From: Faecalispora sporosphaeroides DSM 1294
GTDB lineage: Bacteria; Bacillota; Clostridia; Oscillospirales; Acutalibacteraceae
Assembly: GCA_000383295.1 (NCBI GenBank)
Contig: KB911071.1
Coordinates: 154,068 to 218,067, forward strand
Length of the DNA stretch: 64,000 nucleotides
Direction: 5' to 3'
The translations under genes were made by a program, and so were the position numbers. The notes under the pieces are model-generated. The model saw only the letters and a program-made list of their open reading frames with translations. It had not been told where the DNA came from and ran no database searches. This document shows, piece by piece, positions 9,407 to 19,201 of the stretch; the stretch's first letter is position 1; each line of letters starts with the position of its first letter.

Positions 9407-11032
9407 TTGATAGTACTGGAACTTTTCGATTTGAAAAAATACGTTGGTGATCGGTTGATTCTCGAACTGCCGCGCCTGACGGTTTACACCGGCGACAAAA
9501 TCGGCATTGTCGGCCAAAATGGCGCCGGCAAGACGACATTGATGGAGCTGCTGGCCGGAGAGACCGAGCCGGAGGAAGGGTGCGTGCGGCGCATATGCCC
9601 GGTTTCGTATTTGCGTCAGTTTTCTCAGGAACAACCCGCCCCCGGGGCAGTCCGACGGTTTCTGCCGGGTGACCGCCTTTCACATGAACGCCTGAGCGGC
9701 GGCGAGCAGACACGCCTGAAAATCGACAATGCGCTGTCACGCTCCAATTGCCTGCTGCTGGCCGACGAGCCAACCAGCAATCTGGATTACGCGGGAATTC
9801 AAATGCTGACAAAGCAGCTGAAATCCGCCGAAACGCTGATCGTCATCAGCCATGACCGCGCTTTGTTGGACGCTGTCTGCAATCGAATTCTCGAAATCCG
9901 CGACGGTGTCGTGACTGATTTCACGGGCAATTACAGCGCGTATGCCCGGCAAAATCAGGCGGCCCTTGAGCGCGCGGAATTGGAATACCGGCAGTACGCG
10001 CAGGAGCGGGCGCGGCTGCAACAAGCGATCGTCGGCACCCGGGAGAAAGCAAAGAGCATCCGCAAGGCGCCGAAGCGCATGGGTAATTCTGAAGCGCGCC
10101 TGCATAAGCGAATGTCCACAGAAATTACCGAAAAGCTGCATAAAAGCACCCGGGCGCTCGAGTCCCGGCTGGATCGGCTGGAGCAGAAGGAAAAGCCGCG
10201 TGGGCAGCCGCGCATTCAGCTCGATTTTTCACGCACCGACCCGCCGCAGAACAAAATTGTGCTTTCCTGCCGGAGCCTGACCTTCGGCTACGGAGATCAC
10301 CTTCTGTTCCAAAACGCCGGCTTCGGGATCAGAAACCACACGCGCACGGCGGTCATCGGCGAAAACGGCGCGGGAAAGACAACGCTCTTTCGCCTGATCG
10401 CAGAAGGAAACAGCGCTATTTCGTGCGCACCCAAGGCCCGCATCGGCTATTTTCGTCAGGAATTTGAAAATCTGGACGAAAATCAGACGGTACTGCAAAA
10501 CGCGCTGGCGCACAGCGTGCAGCCCGAAAATACGGTGCGCACCATACTGGCTCGTCTGCTCTTCCGCGGCGACACGGTGCAGAAAAAAGCCGCCGTTCTC
10601 AGCGGCGGAGAAAAAATCAAGCTGTCGCTCGCACAGCTGCTGGTATCGGATATGAATGTTCTGCTGCTGGACGAACCGACAAATTATCTGGATTTGCCGT
10701 CGATTGAAGCGGTCCAGCAAATCCTTTCGGATTACCCCGGCGTGCTGCTGTTCATTTCTCATGACCAGTCATTTGTGGATACGGTAGCAAATCGCCTGCT
10801 GCTGATCGAAAACAAGGGCCTCCGCGCGTTCGACGGCAATCTCTCCGATTACCAGAGCCAAGCGAAAGTTCCGCGGCCAAAACCGGACGCTGCACAGCGG
10901 ATGGTGCTGGAAACACGCCTTGCCCGCATTGTATCCGAGCTCTCGATGCCCGGTGTAAACCGCGAAGCACTGGATGAGGAGTACCGTTCTGTTCTGGAAG
11001 AGCTGAAACGCTTATCAGAGAATACACTTTAA
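9407..11032 (+). CDS. ABC-F family ATPase, probable ribosomal protection protein
   Basis: ABC-F proteins have two ATPase domains and no membrane part; they bind the ribosomal E site. The antibiotic-resistance members displace pleuromutilins, lincosamides and streptogramin A. Domain 1 has Walker A GQNGAGKTT and signature LSGGEQTR; domain 2 has GENGAGKTT, LSGGEKIK and LLLDEPTNYLDL. Between them is a linker rich in Arg, Lys and Glu. The opening ELFDLKKYVGDRLI and short N-domain resemble clostridial CplR/Vga-like proteins rather than housekeeping EttA (inference from memory). A TTG at 9407 is preferred because AAGGAGA ends seven bases before it; the ATG at 9389 lies ahead of that site. Product about 541 residues. 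The long leader suggests drug-dependent control. Confidence 0.85.
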   Translation: MIVLELFDLKKYVGDRLILELPRLTVYTGDKIGIVGQNGAGKTTLMELLAGETEPEEGCVRRICPVSYLRQFSQEQPAPGAVRRFLPGDRLSHERLSGGEQTRLKIDNALSRSNCLLLADEPTSNLDYAGIQMLTKQLKSAETLIVISHDRALLDAVCNRILEIRDGVVTDFTGNYSAYARQNQAALERAELEYRQYAQERARLQQAIVGTREKAKSIRKAPKRMGNSEARLHKRMSTEITEKLHKSTRALESRLDRLEQKEKPRGQPRIQLDFSRTDPPQNKIVLSCRSLTFGYGDHLLFQNAGFGIRNHTRTAVIGENGAGKTTLFRLIAEGNSAISCAPKARIGYFRQEFENLDENQTVLQNALAHSVQPENTVRTILARLLFRGDTVQKKAAVLSGGEKIKLSLAQLLVSDMNVLLLDEPTNYLDLPSIEAVQQILSDYPGVLLFISHDQSFVDTVANRLLLIENKGLRAFDGNLSDYQSQAKVPRPKPDAAQRMVLETRLARIVSELSMPGVNREALDEEYRSVLEELKRLSENTL

Positions 11033-11139
11033 AACAGCAAAAAATCCGCCGGTTCTTCTATTTTGCACGTCCTATTATTGACCTTATGGTAATCATAAAA
11101 CGATTGCCTGCTTCATTAACCAAAAATTTTATGAACAAA

Positions 11140-11170
11140 AAAGCCCTCCCGGCTCGGGAGGGCTTTCTCT
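11140..11170. terminator. Bidirectional terminator between the ABC-F gene and rplQ
   Basis: An 11-bp stem AAAGCCCTCCC / GGGAGGGCTTT (11140-11150 with 11156-11166) with A-rich sequence on one side and CTTTCTCT on the other. It serves the convergent ABC-F gene and the end of the ribosomal protein operon. Confidence 0.85.
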
Positions 11171-11198
11171 ATTCATAAAACCGATCGAAACAGTTCGA

Positions 11199-11540
11199 TC
11201 AGATCAGCTCAATGATCGCCATTTCGGCTGCGTCGCCGCGGCGCGGCCCGATCTTTGTGATGCGGGTATATCCGCCCTTACGGTCGGCATATTTGGGGGC
11301 AATCTCAGAAAACAGCTTGTGGGTCACATCTTCCTTTGTAATAAAGGAAAGTGCCATACGCTGGTTATGCAGATTGTTCTCCTGCGCCAGGGTAATCAGC
11401 TTCTCCGTCAGGGAGCGAACCTCTTTGGCGCGGGTTACTGTGGTCTCGATTTTGCCGTTTTCAAGCAAAAACGTAACCATGCCTCTCAGCATCGCAGTTC
11501 TATGAGCAGTATCTCTTCCGAGCTTTCTGGTTCCAGGCAT
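11199..11540 (-). CDS. rplQ: 50S ribosomal protein L17
   Basis: L17 is a large-subunit protein near the tunnel exit. The 113 residues begin [20 protein letters not shown] and include the conserved [18 protein letters not shown]. It is the last gene of the superoperon, 48 bases after rpoA, and ends just before the bidirectional terminator. The ecf and truA genes that often follow rplQ in Firmicutes are not here; a convergent ABC-F gene is. Confidence 0.96.
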   Translation of the reverse strand: MPGTRKLGRDTAHRTAMLRGMVTFLLENGKIETTVTRAKEVRSLTEKLITLAQENNLHNQRMALSFITKEDVTHKLFSEIAPKYADRKGGYTRITKIGPRRGDAAEMAIIELI

Positions 11541-11588
11541 CGAAATATCACTCCTTTTACCTTAGGTTGCAAGTTATTTGCTAATCCG

Positions 11589-12554
11589 TTATTCGTCGTC
11601 CTTACGCAGGCTAAAGCCGAGGGAAGCCATCTTCCACACAACTTCCTCCAAAGACTTGCGGCCCAGGTTGCGAACCTTCATCATGTCTTCCTCAGACTTG
11701 TTGATCAGGTCCTCTACCGTATTGATGCCGGCGCGCTTGAGGCAGTTAAAGGAGCGTACGGAAAGATCCAGCTCTTCGATGGTCATTTCCAGTACCTTTT
11801 CCTTGCCCTTCTCGTCCTTTTCCACCATGATCTCGGTGCTGCTGCCCTTATCGGACAGATCCACAAACAGATTCAGGTGTTCGGTCAGCACCTTGGCGGC
11901 CAAAGAGACAGCCTCCTGCGCGCTGATCACGCCGTTCGTCCACACATCCATGGTCAGCTTGTCGTAATCGATACTCTGACCTACGCGGGTATTTTCGACA
12001 TTGTAATTCACTTTTAAAACCGGGGTGTAAATAGAATCGACCGGAAGTTCACCAATCACGCTGCTGTTGCTGCCGCCGCGCATGTTCGCCTTGTTGCGTT
12101 CGGCGGGAACATAGCCGCGGCCCTTATCCAGAGTCAGCTCCATATACAGCTTGGCGCCATCGGACAGAGTGGCGATATGCATATCGGGATTCAGGATCTC
12201 CACTTCACTGTCGCATTTGATGGAATTCGCTGTCACTTCGCCGGGGCCCTCCGCGCTGATCTCAACGGTTTTGGGACCGTCGCAGTGCAGCCTCGCAGTC
12301 AATCCCTTGATATTCAGTACGATCTCGGTGACATCCTCTTTCACGCCGGGAATTGTGGAAAACTCGTGCAGAACACCGTCTATCTTAATCGAGGTAACAG
12401 CTACGCCCGGCAGGCTGGAGAGCAGCACGCGCCGCAGGCTGTTGCCAAGGGTGGTGCCAAAGCCTCTCTCGAGCGGCTCCACAACAAATATGCCGTGGGT
12501 TCCGTCACTGGATAACTCTTCTGTTTCGATTTTTGGCTTTTCGATCTCAATCAT
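11589..12554 (-). CDS. rpoA: RNA polymerase alpha subunit
   Basis: The alpha subunit nucleates polymerase assembly and contacts promoter UP elements. The 321-residue protein has the N-terminal dimer domain with [20 protein letters not shown] and the C-terminal HhH domain with [12 protein letters not shown]. The ATG at 12554 has AAGGAGG seven bases upstream; an earlier in-frame ATG would add nine residues, and its start overlaps that ribosome binding site. It lies between rpsD and rplQ, the standard alpha-operon position. Confidence 0.97.
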   Translation of the reverse strand: MIEIEKPKIETEELSSDGTHGIFVVEPLERGFGTTLGNSLRRVLLSSLPGVAVTSIKIDGVLHEFSTIPGVKEDVTEIVLNIKGLTARLHCDGPKTVEISAEGPGEVTANSIKCDSEVEILNPDMHIATLSDGAKLYMELTLDKGRGYVPAERNKANMRGGSNSSVIGELPVDSIYTPVLKVNYNVENTRVGQSIDYDKLTMDVWTNGVISAQEAVSLAAKVLTEHLNLFVDLSDKGSSTEIMVEKDEKGKEKVLEMTIEELDLSVRSFNCLKRAGINTVEDLINKSEEDMMKVRNLGRKSLEEVVWKMASLGFSLRKDDE

Positions 12555-12621
12555 CAGCGAACCTCCTTCACACATAAGCAAATTGCTTTGCCGTCATGTA
12601 CACTGGCCTTGCGCAAAGGCA

Positions 12622-13248
12622 TTACTTGGAGTACAACTCAACGATGAGAGTTTCGTCAACTGCCAGCTCAATGTCCTCACGCTCGGGGAATGCCAGAACC
12701 TTGGCTTCCAGAGTGTTGCGGTTGAGATCCACCCATTTCGGTACAGGACGGGAAGCGTTCGCCTCCAGCACAGCCTTGATCTTGTCGCTGCTGCGGCTGG
12801 AATCTTTGATGGAAATAACCTCACCCGGTTTTGTCAGGTAAGAGGGGATATCGACTCGCTTGCCATTGACGGTGAAGTGACCGTGAACGACCAGCTGGCG
12901 CGCTTCCGCGCGGGAGCTGCCCCAGCCCAAACGGTACACAACGTTGTCCAGGCGGCTCTCGAGAATTCCGAGCAGCAAATCGCCGGTTTTGCCTTCCATG
13001 CGGGTAGCCATGTCATAGTAGCCTCTGAACTGGCTCTCCAGAACGCCGTAAAAGCGCTTGGTCATCTGCTTTGCACGCAGCTGCAGACCGTATTCAGAAG
13101 TCTTCTTGCGTCCCTGGCCGTGCTGGCCCGGGGCATACGCTCTGCGGCCAACTCCGCACTTGTCTGTGTAGCAGCGCTCGCCCTTCAAAAAGAGCTTCTG
13201 GCCTTCGCGGCGGCACAGCTTGCACACAGCCTCTGTATATCTTGCCAT
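12622..13248 (-). CDS. rpsD: 30S ribosomal protein S4, zinc-binding type
   Basis: S4 starts assembly of the 30S subunit by binding the 16S 5' domain. The 208 residues begin [16 protein letters not shown]. Four cysteines (CKLC, then CYTDKC) mark the zinc-binding form of S4. The S4 RNA-binding domain around [20 protein letters not shown] is intact. In many bacteria S4 represses its own operon; no S4 target could be recognised here by eye. Confidence 0.97.
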   Translation of the reverse strand: MARYTEAVCKLCRREGQKLFLKGERCYTDKCGVGRRAYAPGQHGQGRKKTSEYGLQLRAKQMTKRFYGVLESQFRGYYDMATRMEGKTGDLLLGILESRLDNVVYRLGWGSSRAEARQLVVHGHFTVNGKRVDIPSYLTKPGEVISIKDSSRSSDKIKAVLEANASRPVPKWVDLNRNTLEAKVLAFPEREDIELAVDETLIVELYSK

Positions 13249-13284
13249 AATAAGGTTGCACCTCCTAATAAATCGGTTTTGGTA

Positions 13285-13692
13285 CTAAACGCGTCTTCTC
13301 TTGGGCGGGCGGCATCCGTTGTGGGGGATGGGGGTCACATCTTTAATCATGCTGACCTCAAGCCCGGCGCCCTGCAGCGCGCGGATCGCGGCTTCACGGC
13401 CGGCGCCCGGTCCCTTCACGAAAACCTCTACCGATTTCATACCATGCTCCATCGCGACCTTGGCGGCTGTTTCCGCTGCGGACTGCGCGGCAAAGGGAGT
13501 GGACTTTCTGGAGCCTCTGAAGCCCAGCTCACCGGAGCTGGCCCAGGAAATTGCATTGCCCTGCACATCGGTAATGGTAACAATTGTATTGTTGAAAGTA
13601 GACTGAATGTGAGCAGCACCGCGCTCGATGTTCTTGCGTTCGCGGCGTCTGCGGACTGCGGTAGTTTTCTTACCGCCTTTTTGTGCTGCCAT
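13285..13692 (-). CDS. rpsK: 30S ribosomal protein S11
   Basis: S11 lies on the 30S platform near the E site. The 135-residue protein has the conserved [31 protein letters not shown] and the C-terminal [13 protein letters not shown]. It is in the usual order rpsM-rpsK-rpsD, 24 bases after rpsM and 36 before rpsD, each with a good ribosome binding site. Nothing unusual. Confidence 0.97.
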   Translation of the reverse strand: MAAQKGGKKTTAVRRRRERKNIERGAAHIQSTFNNTIVTITDVQGNAISWASSGELGFRGSRKSTPFAAQSAAETAAKVAMEHGMKSVEVFVKGPGAGREAAIRALQGAGLEVSMIKDVTPIPHNGCRPPKRRRV

Positions 13693-13716
13693 CTGAGTAA
13701 TCCCTCCTGACTTCGC

Positions 13717-14085
13717 TTATTTCTTCTTGTTTGCCATGGTTTTTCTGGGGCCCTTGCGGGTGCGGGCATTCGTCTTGGAACGCTGGCCGCGAACGGGCAG
13801 GCCCTTGCGGTGACGGATTCCGCGGTAGCAGCCGATTTCGATCAACCGTTTGATGTCGAACGCCACGTCGCGGCGCAGGTCGCCTTCCACGCGGCAGTTG
13901 TGGTCGATATACTCTCTCAGCTTTGCAGTGTCGTCTTCAGACAGATCGCGAACGCGGGTGTCCGGATTGACACCGGTTGCCTTCAGAATATCATTGGCGG
14001 TTTTGCGGCCAATTCCAAAAATATAGGTAAGCCCAATTTCAATGCGTTTGTCTCTGGGCAAATCGATACCTGATATACGCGCCAT
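13717..14085 (-). CDS. rpsM: 30S ribosomal protein S13
   Basis: S13 contacts the P-site tRNA and bridges to the 50S subunit. The 122 residues begin [19 protein letters not shown], carry the helix-hairpin-helix [14 protein letters not shown], and end with the basic tail that reaches the P site ([16 protein letters not shown] region). It follows rpmJ by 34 bases with AGGTGC upstream. Confidence 0.97.
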   Translation of the reverse strand: MARISGIDLPRDKRIEIGLTYIFGIGRKTANDILKATGVNPDTRVRDLSEDDTAKLREYIDHNCRVEGDLRRDVAFDIKRLIEIGCYRGIRHRKGLPVRGQRSKTNARTRKGPRKTMANKKK

Positions 14086-14119
14086 ACTGGTTGCACCTCC
14101 ATAAGATCAAATTACGCCA

Positions 14120-14233
14120 TCAGCCCTGGCGCTGTTTATGCTTGGGATTCTCACAAATAACCATGATCTTTCCCTTGCGCTTAATGATTTTGCACTTCTC
14201 GCAAATTTTCTTTACAGAAGGTCTGACTTTCAT
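14120..14233 (-). CDS. rpmJ: 50S ribosomal protein L36, zinc-binding type
   Basis: L36 is a tiny zinc-ribbon protein of the large subunit. The minus strand encodes 37 residues beginning [20 protein letters not shown], with CEKC, a third Cys in VICEN and the His of PKHKQRQG completing the zinc site. GGAGG lies upstream of the ATG. It sits between infA and rpsM, its standard position. Confidence 0.97.
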   Translation of the reverse strand: MKVRPSVKKICEKCKIIKRKGKIMVICENPKHKQRQG

Positions 14234-14284
14234 TCTGTGCGCCCTCCTTGATGAAGTCGTTAAACAAATCGGATTTCACTGGTT

Positions 14285-14503
14285 TTATTTGGAACGCCAG
14301 GTGATACGTCCGCGCGTGAGGTCATAGGGCGACAGCTCTACGGTAACCTTATCGCCGGGCAGAATGCGGATAAAATTCATGCGCAGCTTACCGGAAATAT
14401 GCGCCAGTATCGTGTGGCCGTTCGGCAGCTCTACGTTAAACATCGCGTTCGGCAGAGCTTCTGTTACGGTACCCTCAATTTCGATCACATCTTGTTTTGA
14501 CAT
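14285..14503 (-). CDS. infA: Translation initiation factor IF-1
   Basis: IF-1 is the small OB-fold factor that binds the ribosomal A site during initiation. The 72 residues begin [19 protein letters not shown] and contain the conserved [19 protein letters not shown] and [12 protein letters not shown] gene for a KOW protein precedes it by 28 bases and rpmJ follows. Confidence 0.97.
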   Translation of the reverse strand: MSKQDVIEIEGTVTEALPNAMFNVELPNGHTILAHISGKLRMNFIRILPGDKVTVELSPYDLTRGRITWRSK

Positions 14504-14531
14504 AAATCAGCATAACCTCCTCTTGCAGAAA

Positions 14532-14771
14532 TCAGCTGTCCTGGGAAAATTGCCGCAGGGCGCAGCGGATTTCACGGTTGGTGTTCATCGAGCGAAGCAA
14601 GGTGTTTGTCGCGGCAAGGTGAATCGGGTTCTTGCGTTTGGGCCTTTCCAGCGGGCGGCGTTTTCCGTCGCAGACAACAATCTCGCAGCCGGAGGCCTCC
14701 AGCACCACTAAAAACTCACCCTTGTCGCGCCCTCTTAGTGACCGGACAACAAGCCCTCTAACAAAATCCAT
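14532..14771 (-). CDS. KOW-domain RNA-binding protein (L14e-like)
   Basis: A 79-residue basic protein found between map and infA in many Clostridia. It opens MDFVRGLVVRSLRGRDKGEF, a KOW-type beta-barrel pattern resembling eukaryotic and archaeal ribosomal L14e, and then has a Lys/Arg-rich stretch around KRRPLERPKRKNP. Its exact role is not established; RNA or ribosome binding is inferred. The ATG at 14771 is chosen because AAGGGG precedes it and the 31 upstream in-frame residues do not match the fold. A 114-base gap with a GC-rich hairpin separates it from map. Confidence 0.85.
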   Translation of the reverse strand: MDFVRGLVVRSLRGRDKGEFLVVLEASGCEIVVCDGKRRPLERPKRKNPIHLAATNTLLRSMNTNREIRCALRQFSQDS

Positions 14772-14885
14772 CCTGATTCCCCTTACACTGTTTTCCCATT
14801 CAAAAATAATGAATTGAAGCTTCTCTTCTCGCCCCGCCTGCGGCGGGGGAAAAACGCGATCCATCGCTCTGTTCGGAAAACAGCA

Positions 14886-15638
14886 TTAATCCGGTACGGT
14901 CAAAATGACAGGACCATCCGCGGTGATGGCAATCGAATGCTCATAGTGAGCGGCCAGCTTGCCGTCTGTTGTAACGGTGGTCCAGCCGTCAGATAATGTT
15001 TTGACGGTATGCACTCCGGCATTCACCATTGGCTCAATGGCTATCGTCATGCCAGGTAACAATCGCACGCCCCGGCCGGGCGCTCCAAAATTCGGTACGC
15101 TGGGATCTTCGTGCAGCTTCGCGCCTACTCCGTGGCCGACAAAATCGCGTACCACCGAGTAACCGCGCGCTTCGACATACGTTTGCACCGCATGGCCGAT
15201 ATCGCCCACCCGGCCCCCTGCCTTTGCGGCGCGGATGCCCTCGTAAAGGCTCTCCCGGGTCGTGTCCATCAGGCGCTGCGCTTCGGGGGAAACATCGCCG
15301 CACGCAAACGTGTAGGCGTTGTCGCCCGTAAAGCCCTCATAAAACGCGCCGATGTCAATGCTGACAATATCGCCGTGCCTGAGGATCAAATCCTTGCTGG
15401 GTATGCCGTGGATAACCACATTGTTCACCGAAATGCAGGCACTGGCCGGAAACCCGCCGTATCCCAGAAAGGAAGGCTTCGCACCCTCGCTTTCGATATA
15501 GCGGCGGGCAATGCGGTCGATCTCCCAGGTGGAAACACCGGGCTCGACCGCCTGGCCTGCCAGTTTTAATGCATTGGCTGAAATTCTTCCCGCTACCCGC
15601 ATCGCTGCGAGCTCGCGGCTGGTTTTAAGCACAATCAT
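14886..15638 (-). CDS. map: Methionine aminopeptidase, type I
   Basis: This metalloenzyme removes the initiator methionine from new proteins. The 250-residue protein has the pita-bread fold. Visible metal ligands are the Asp in VSIDIGAFYEGFTGDNA, the His in FVGHGVG, the Glu in IAIEPMVN and the last Glu in HYEHSIAITADGP. It starts in an ATGA overlap with adk, so the two are translationally coupled, as in most Firmicutes. Confidence 0.97.
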   Translation of the reverse strand: MIVLKTSRELAAMRVAGRISANALKLAGQAVEPGVSTWEIDRIARRYIESEGAKPSFLGYGGFPASACISVNNVVIHGIPSKDLILRHGDIVSIDIGAFYEGFTGDNAYTFACGDVSPEAQRLMDTTRESLYEGIRAAKAGGRVGDIGHAVQTYVEARGYSVVRDFVGHGVGAKLHEDPSVPNFGAPGRGVRLLPGMTIAIEPMVNAGVHTVKTLSDGWTTVTTDGKLAAHYEHSIAITADGPVILTVPD

Positions 15639-16276
15639 AGCTGCGCCTCTTCCAATATGGCAAGAGTTTTGCGGGTGGTATCCGCAATGTGCTCTTCCCC
15701 TTCTACAATGAACAGTCTGCCCTGCCTGCGGTAATATTCCTTCAGCGGTTCCGTCTGCTCATGGTAAACTATCAGCCGTTCCTTCACTGTTTCGGGCTGG
15801 TCATCCTTACGCTGAGAAAGGGTGCCGCCGCACTTGTCGCAAACGCCGTCGACCGCGCTCGATTTATACCGCACGTGGTAGATTGCGCCGCAGCTGTCGC
15901 AGACACGGCGTCCGGATATTCTGGCAACGATGTCCTCGTCGGCCACCTCAATATCGATGACCTTATCGATCGCAAATCCCATCTTATCCAGAGCCTCGGC
16001 CTGAACTATGGTTCTCGGGAAACCGTCCAGGATAAATCCGTTTGCACAGTCGTCCTTTGCCAGTCTTTCCCTGATGATGCCGATCACGATCTCATCGGGA
16101 ACCAGCTGGCCGGCTTCCATGTAGGACTTTGCTTTCCGGCCCATTTCAGTACCGCTTTTCAGCGCTTCTCGAATTATTTCTCCCGTAGAAATGGCGGGAA
16201 TAGACAAACGCTCGCAGATCACTTCAGCCTGCGTTCCTTTGCCGGCGCCCGGAGCGCCAAGAAGTATGATTTTCAT
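15635..16276 (-). CDS. adk: Adenylate kinase, zinc-lid type
   Basis: It interconverts ATP, ADP and AMP. The 213 residues have the P-loop GAPGAGKGTQ at the N-terminus, the AMP-site motif DGFPRTIVQA, and a long LID with CDSCG and CDKCG, the four cysteines of the Gram-positive zinc-binding form. It follows secY by 45 bases and overlaps map by four. Confidence 0.97.
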   Translation of the reverse strand: MKIILLGAPGAGKGTQAEVICERLSIPAISTGEIIREALKSGTEMGRKAKSYMEAGQLVPDEIVIGIIRERLAKDDCANGFILDGFPRTIVQAEALDKMGFAIDKVIDIEVADEDIVARISGRRVCDSCGAIYHVRYKSSAVDGVCDKCGGTLSQRKDDQPETVKERLIVYHEQTEPLKEYYRRQGRLFIVEGEEHIADTTRKTLAILEEAQL

Positions 16277-16321
16277 AATCCTTTTCCCTCTCTCCCCAAG
16301 TTGTTTTCAAAAGCCTGCCTG

Positions 16322-17650
16322 TCAATCAAGAAAGCCCTTGTAATGGCGCATCATCATCTGAGACTCCATCTGTTTGACTGTATCCAGAGCGACGCCTACC
16401 AAAATGATAAGAGAGGTACCGCCCAGAGACATGTTGTGCATTCCTGTCACCGCACCAAAAATGATGGGCAGCAGCGCAACCACAGCCAGGAACAAAGCGC
16501 CAATCAGGGTAAGCTTGGAAAGGATTCTAGAAATAAAATCGGAGGTCGGCTTTCCGGGGCGGACACCCGGAATCGTACCGTTGCTTTGACGAAGATTATT
16601 GGCCATTTCAATCGGATTATACTGAATGGTAACATAGAAATACGCAAACATGACAATCAGAAGGAAATACACGACCGAATACATCCAGCCTGTGGTGGAG
16701 AAGGCATCCAGAAAGCCTTTCCAGAAGCCGCTCTTCGGGTTGGTGAACAGCTGGATGGTGCTGGGGATGGCAAGAATCGAGCTCGCGAAGATGATCGGCA
16801 TAACGCCGGACATCGCAACCTTGATCGGAATATGGCTGGACTGACCGCCGTACATTTTGCGGCCCACCATGCGCTTGGCATACTGGATCGGGATCCGGCG
16901 CTCGGAGTTGTTCATCAGAACAATAACCCAGATGACCGCCAGGAACAAAACGACGAAGATCGGAACAAACGCATAATACTTGCCGTAGGTGGAAGGATCC
17001 TGGTTGGCAATTTGCAGGTATTTGCCCAGCGTGTTCAGAATATGCGGCATACGCGCCACAATACCGGAGAACAGGAGGATCGAAATACCGTTGCCGATAC
17101 CGTACTTGTTGACCTGCTCACCCATCCACATCATCAGCGCCGTACCGGCGGTGAAGGTGAAGATGATAACCACAGCGGAGAAAGCCTGTTCCCAGCCCCT
17201 GTTGAACATGGTGATGGGGGTTCCCTCAAAAGAGCTGTTGTGCAGATAGAAGTAGTAAGCGGTACCCTGAATCAGACCCAGCACAACGGTGACGTAACGG
17301 GTAATGGCGGCAATCTTCTTGCGGCCCTCTTCGCCCTCTTTGGCCAGGCGCTCCAGAGGAGGCAGGGCCACAGTCAGCAGCTGCAGAATAATGGAGCTGT
17401 TGATGTAGGGCGTAACGCTCATGGCAAACAGGGTGGCATTTGCGAACGCGCCGCCGGAGAGCATATCCAAATACCCCAGCGCGTTGCCCGACTCGCCAAC
17501 CTGGCTCATTAAGCCCTGCAGGGCTTCTACGTTCAGGAAGGGCACCGTAATCACGGCGCCGAACCGGAACACAACGATTATGAACAGTGTAAACAGAATT
17601 TTTTTGCGCAGATCAGGAATGGCCCAGGCGTTCTTCATTGTAGAAAACAA
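16322..17650 (-). CDS. secY: Protein translocase channel SecY
   Basis: SecY forms the membrane pore for protein export with SecE and SecG. The 442-residue protein has about ten membrane segments. It begins MFSTMKNAWAIPDLRKKIL, matching the family's N-terminus, which supports the TTG start at 17650; the next ATG is four codons later and too far from the AGGTGAT site located in the last codons of rplO. GGSSNSS-like plug variation was not examined further. Other conserved parts are RRIPIQYAKR and GTIPGVRPGKPT. Confidence 0.96.
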   Translation of the reverse strand: MFSTMKNAWAIPDLRKKILFTLFIIVVFRFGAVITVPFLNVEALQGLMSQVGESGNALGYLDMLSGGAFANATLFAMSVTPYINSSIILQLLTVALPPLERLAKEGEEGRKKIAAITRYVTVVLGLIQGTAYYFYLHNSSFEGTPITMFNRGWEQAFSAVVIIFTFTAGTALMMWMGEQVNKYGIGNGISILLFSGIVARMPHILNTLGKYLQIANQDPSTYGKYYAFVPIFVVLFLAVIWVIVLMNNSERRIPIQYAKRMVGRKMYGGQSSHIPIKVAMSGVMPIIFASSILAIPSTIQLFTNPKSGFWKGFLDAFSTTGWMYSVVYFLLIVMFAYFYVTIQYNPIEMANNLRQSNGTIPGVRPGKPTSDFISRILSKLTLIGALFLAVVALLPIIFGAVTGMHNMSLGGTSLIILVGVALDTVKQMESQMMMRHYKGFLD

Positions 17651-17651
17651 C

Positions 17652-18092
17652 TCAGATCACCTCTGCCTTCCCACCGGCAGCCTCAATCTTCTGCTTTGCC
17701 GCTTCAGAGAAGGACGTTGCCTTTACTGTCAAGCTTTTGGTCAGCTTGCCGTTTGAAAGAATCTTCACTCCGTCAAAGGAATTTCTCACGATGCCGGCAT
17801 CCAGCAGCGCCTGAATATCGACCACCGCGCCGTTCTCAAAGGATTCCAACGTACCGACGTTGACCGCAACGATGTTCTTCGCAAAAATATTGACAAAGCC
17901 TCTTTTGGGAATTCTTCTCTGCAAAGGCATCTGGCCGCCTTCAAAACCCGCGCGGAACCCGCGGCCGGCTCTGGCCTTCTGGCCTTTATGGCCCTTGCCG
18001 GAGGTTTTGCCCCAGCCGGAGCCGTGTCCTCTGCCGATTCTGCGGGCCGTTTGGGTAGACCCGGGTACTGCAGATAAGTCATGCAACTTCAT
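17652..18092 (-). CDS. rplO: 50S ribosomal protein L15
   Basis: L15 is a late-assembling large-subunit protein. The 146 residues begin [20 protein letters not shown] with the Gly-rich [21 protein letters not shown] segment that threads into 23S rRNA. It ends one base before secY, and its last codons (GAGGTGATC) provide the secY ribosome binding site. Confidence 0.97.
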   Translation of the reverse strand: MKLHDLSAVPGSTQTARRIGRGHGSGWGKTSGKGHKGQKARAGRGFRAGFEGGQMPLQRRIPKRGFVNIFAKNIVAVNVGTLESFENGAVVDIQALLDAGIVRNSFDGVKILSNGKLTKSLTVKATSFSEAAKQKIEAAGGKAEVI

Positions 18093-18110
18093 TTACTCGC
18101 ACCTCCTTGC

Positions 18111-18290
18111 TTACGCGTTGCTTACCTCGATGAGGTGGATAATCTTTGCCACCTTGCCTTTGGTCTGAGGATTATCGGGCTGCGTAGTGCAGTCGCCGAT
18201 CTTATGCAAACCAAGGGACTGAGCGGTCGCAATCTGGTCCTTGTGGCTGCCGATCAGGCTTTTTACCAACTTGATGTGAATCTGTGCCAT
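18111..18290 (-). CDS. rpmD: 50S ribosomal protein L30
   Basis: A 59-residue large-subunit protein, MAQIHIKLVKSLIGSHKDQ onward, ending KVAKIIHLIEVSNA. The start is the ATG at 18290 with GGGGGG-type ribosome binding sequence upstream; the longer in-frame ORF merely covers rpsE in another frame. It sits between rpsE and rplO as usual. Confidence 0.96.
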   Translation of the reverse strand: MAQIHIKLVKSLIGSHKDQIATAQSLGLHKIGDCTTQPDNPQTKGKVAKIIHLIEVSNA

Positions 18291-18306
18291 ATTGCTGCCC
18301 CCCTTG

Positions 18307-18804
18307 TTACAGAATCTCTTTTGCCGATTTACCGCGGATCGCAGCAACCTCATCGGCAGTGCGCAGCTGAGCGAGACCCTCAATGGTCGCCCGAACCACG
18401 TTGCACGGGTTGTTGGAGCGCAGTGCCTTGGTACGAATGTCTTTAATACCGGCGGATTCCACCACCGCACGAACCGCACCGCCAGCGATAACGCCGGTAC
18501 CGGGAGCGGCGGGCTTCATCAGCACGCGGCCTGCACCGTATGCGCCGATGACTTCGTGAGGAATGGTGCTGCCGCGCAGAGAAACCTTGATCAGGTTCTT
18601 CTTGGCGTCCTCAATCCCCTTGCGGATGGAATCCGGGACCTCTCCTGCCTTACCAATACCGAAACCGACTGTTCCGTTGCCGTCACCGACAACGACCAGA
18701 GCGGCAAACTTGAAGATACGCCCGCCCTTTACGGTTTTGGATACGCGGTTGATGGCAACCACGCGCTCTTTCAGATCCAAAGTAGATGCGTCAATTCTAG
18801 CCAA
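18307..18804 (-). CDS. rpsE: 30S ribosomal protein S5
   Basis: S5 affects decoding accuracy and lines the mRNA entry channel. The 165 residues include [19 protein letters not shown], the spectinomycin-contact loop, and [21 protein letters not shown], then [15 protein letters not shown]. Order rplR-rpsE-rpmD is standard. No resistance-type deletion is obvious in the loop. Confidence 0.97.
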   Translation of the reverse strand: MARIDASTLDLKERVVAINRVSKTVKGGRIFKFAALVVVGDGNGTVGFGIGKAGEVPDSIRKGIEDAKKNLIKVSLRGSTIPHEVIGAYGAGRVLMKPAAPGTGVIAGGAVRAVVESAGIKDIRTKALRSNNPCNVVRATIEGLAQLRTADEVAAIRGKSAKEIL

Positions 18805-18821
18805 AAGTATTCCTCCTTCTC

Positions 18822-19181
18822 TCAGAACTTGAGGCCGCCCTCGCGGGCGCCTTCGGCCAGCTCTTTGACGCGGCCGTGGAAAATATAACCGCCGCGGTCG
18901 AACACGACCTCGGTGATCCCCTTCTCAGCCGCGCGCTTGGCGATCAGCTCGCCAACCTTTTTTGCGGCTTCCTTGTTTCCGCCATTGCCAGTAAACTCTT
19001 TGTCCAGCGTGGAAGCTGCCGCGAGAGTAACTCCCGCAACATCGTCGATAATCTGGGCGTAGATGTTCTTGGCGGAGCGGAATACATTCAGGCGCGGGCG
19101 CTCTGCAGTGCCCGTAACCTTGCCGCGCACACGGCGGTGGCGGTTCAGTCTGGCTTTATTTGTATCAGCCTTGTTCACCAT
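18822..19181 (-). CDS. rplR: 50S ribosomal protein L18
   Basis: L18 binds 5S rRNA with L5. The 119 residues contain [32 protein letters not shown] and [26 protein letters not shown], all diagnostic. It follows rplF by 20 bases. Confidence 0.97.
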   Translation of the reverse strand: MVNKADTNKARLNRHRRVRGKVTGTAERPRLNVFRSAKNIYAQIIDDVAGVTLAAASTLDKEFTGNGGNKEAAKKVGELIAKRAAEKGITEVVFDRGGYIFHGRVKELAEGAREGGLKF

Positions 19182-19201
19182 ATTGATTCACTCTCCTTCA
19201 G

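Noticed and set aside
9256-9450. 64-codon ORF overlapping the start of the ABC-F gene
   Set aside because: It has no ribosome binding site and runs into the ABC-F coding region in another frame; considered only as a possible leader ORF and not supported.
15689-17512. 607-codon open frame on the plus strand
   Set aside because: Shadow of adk and secY, spanning their junction; no start signal.
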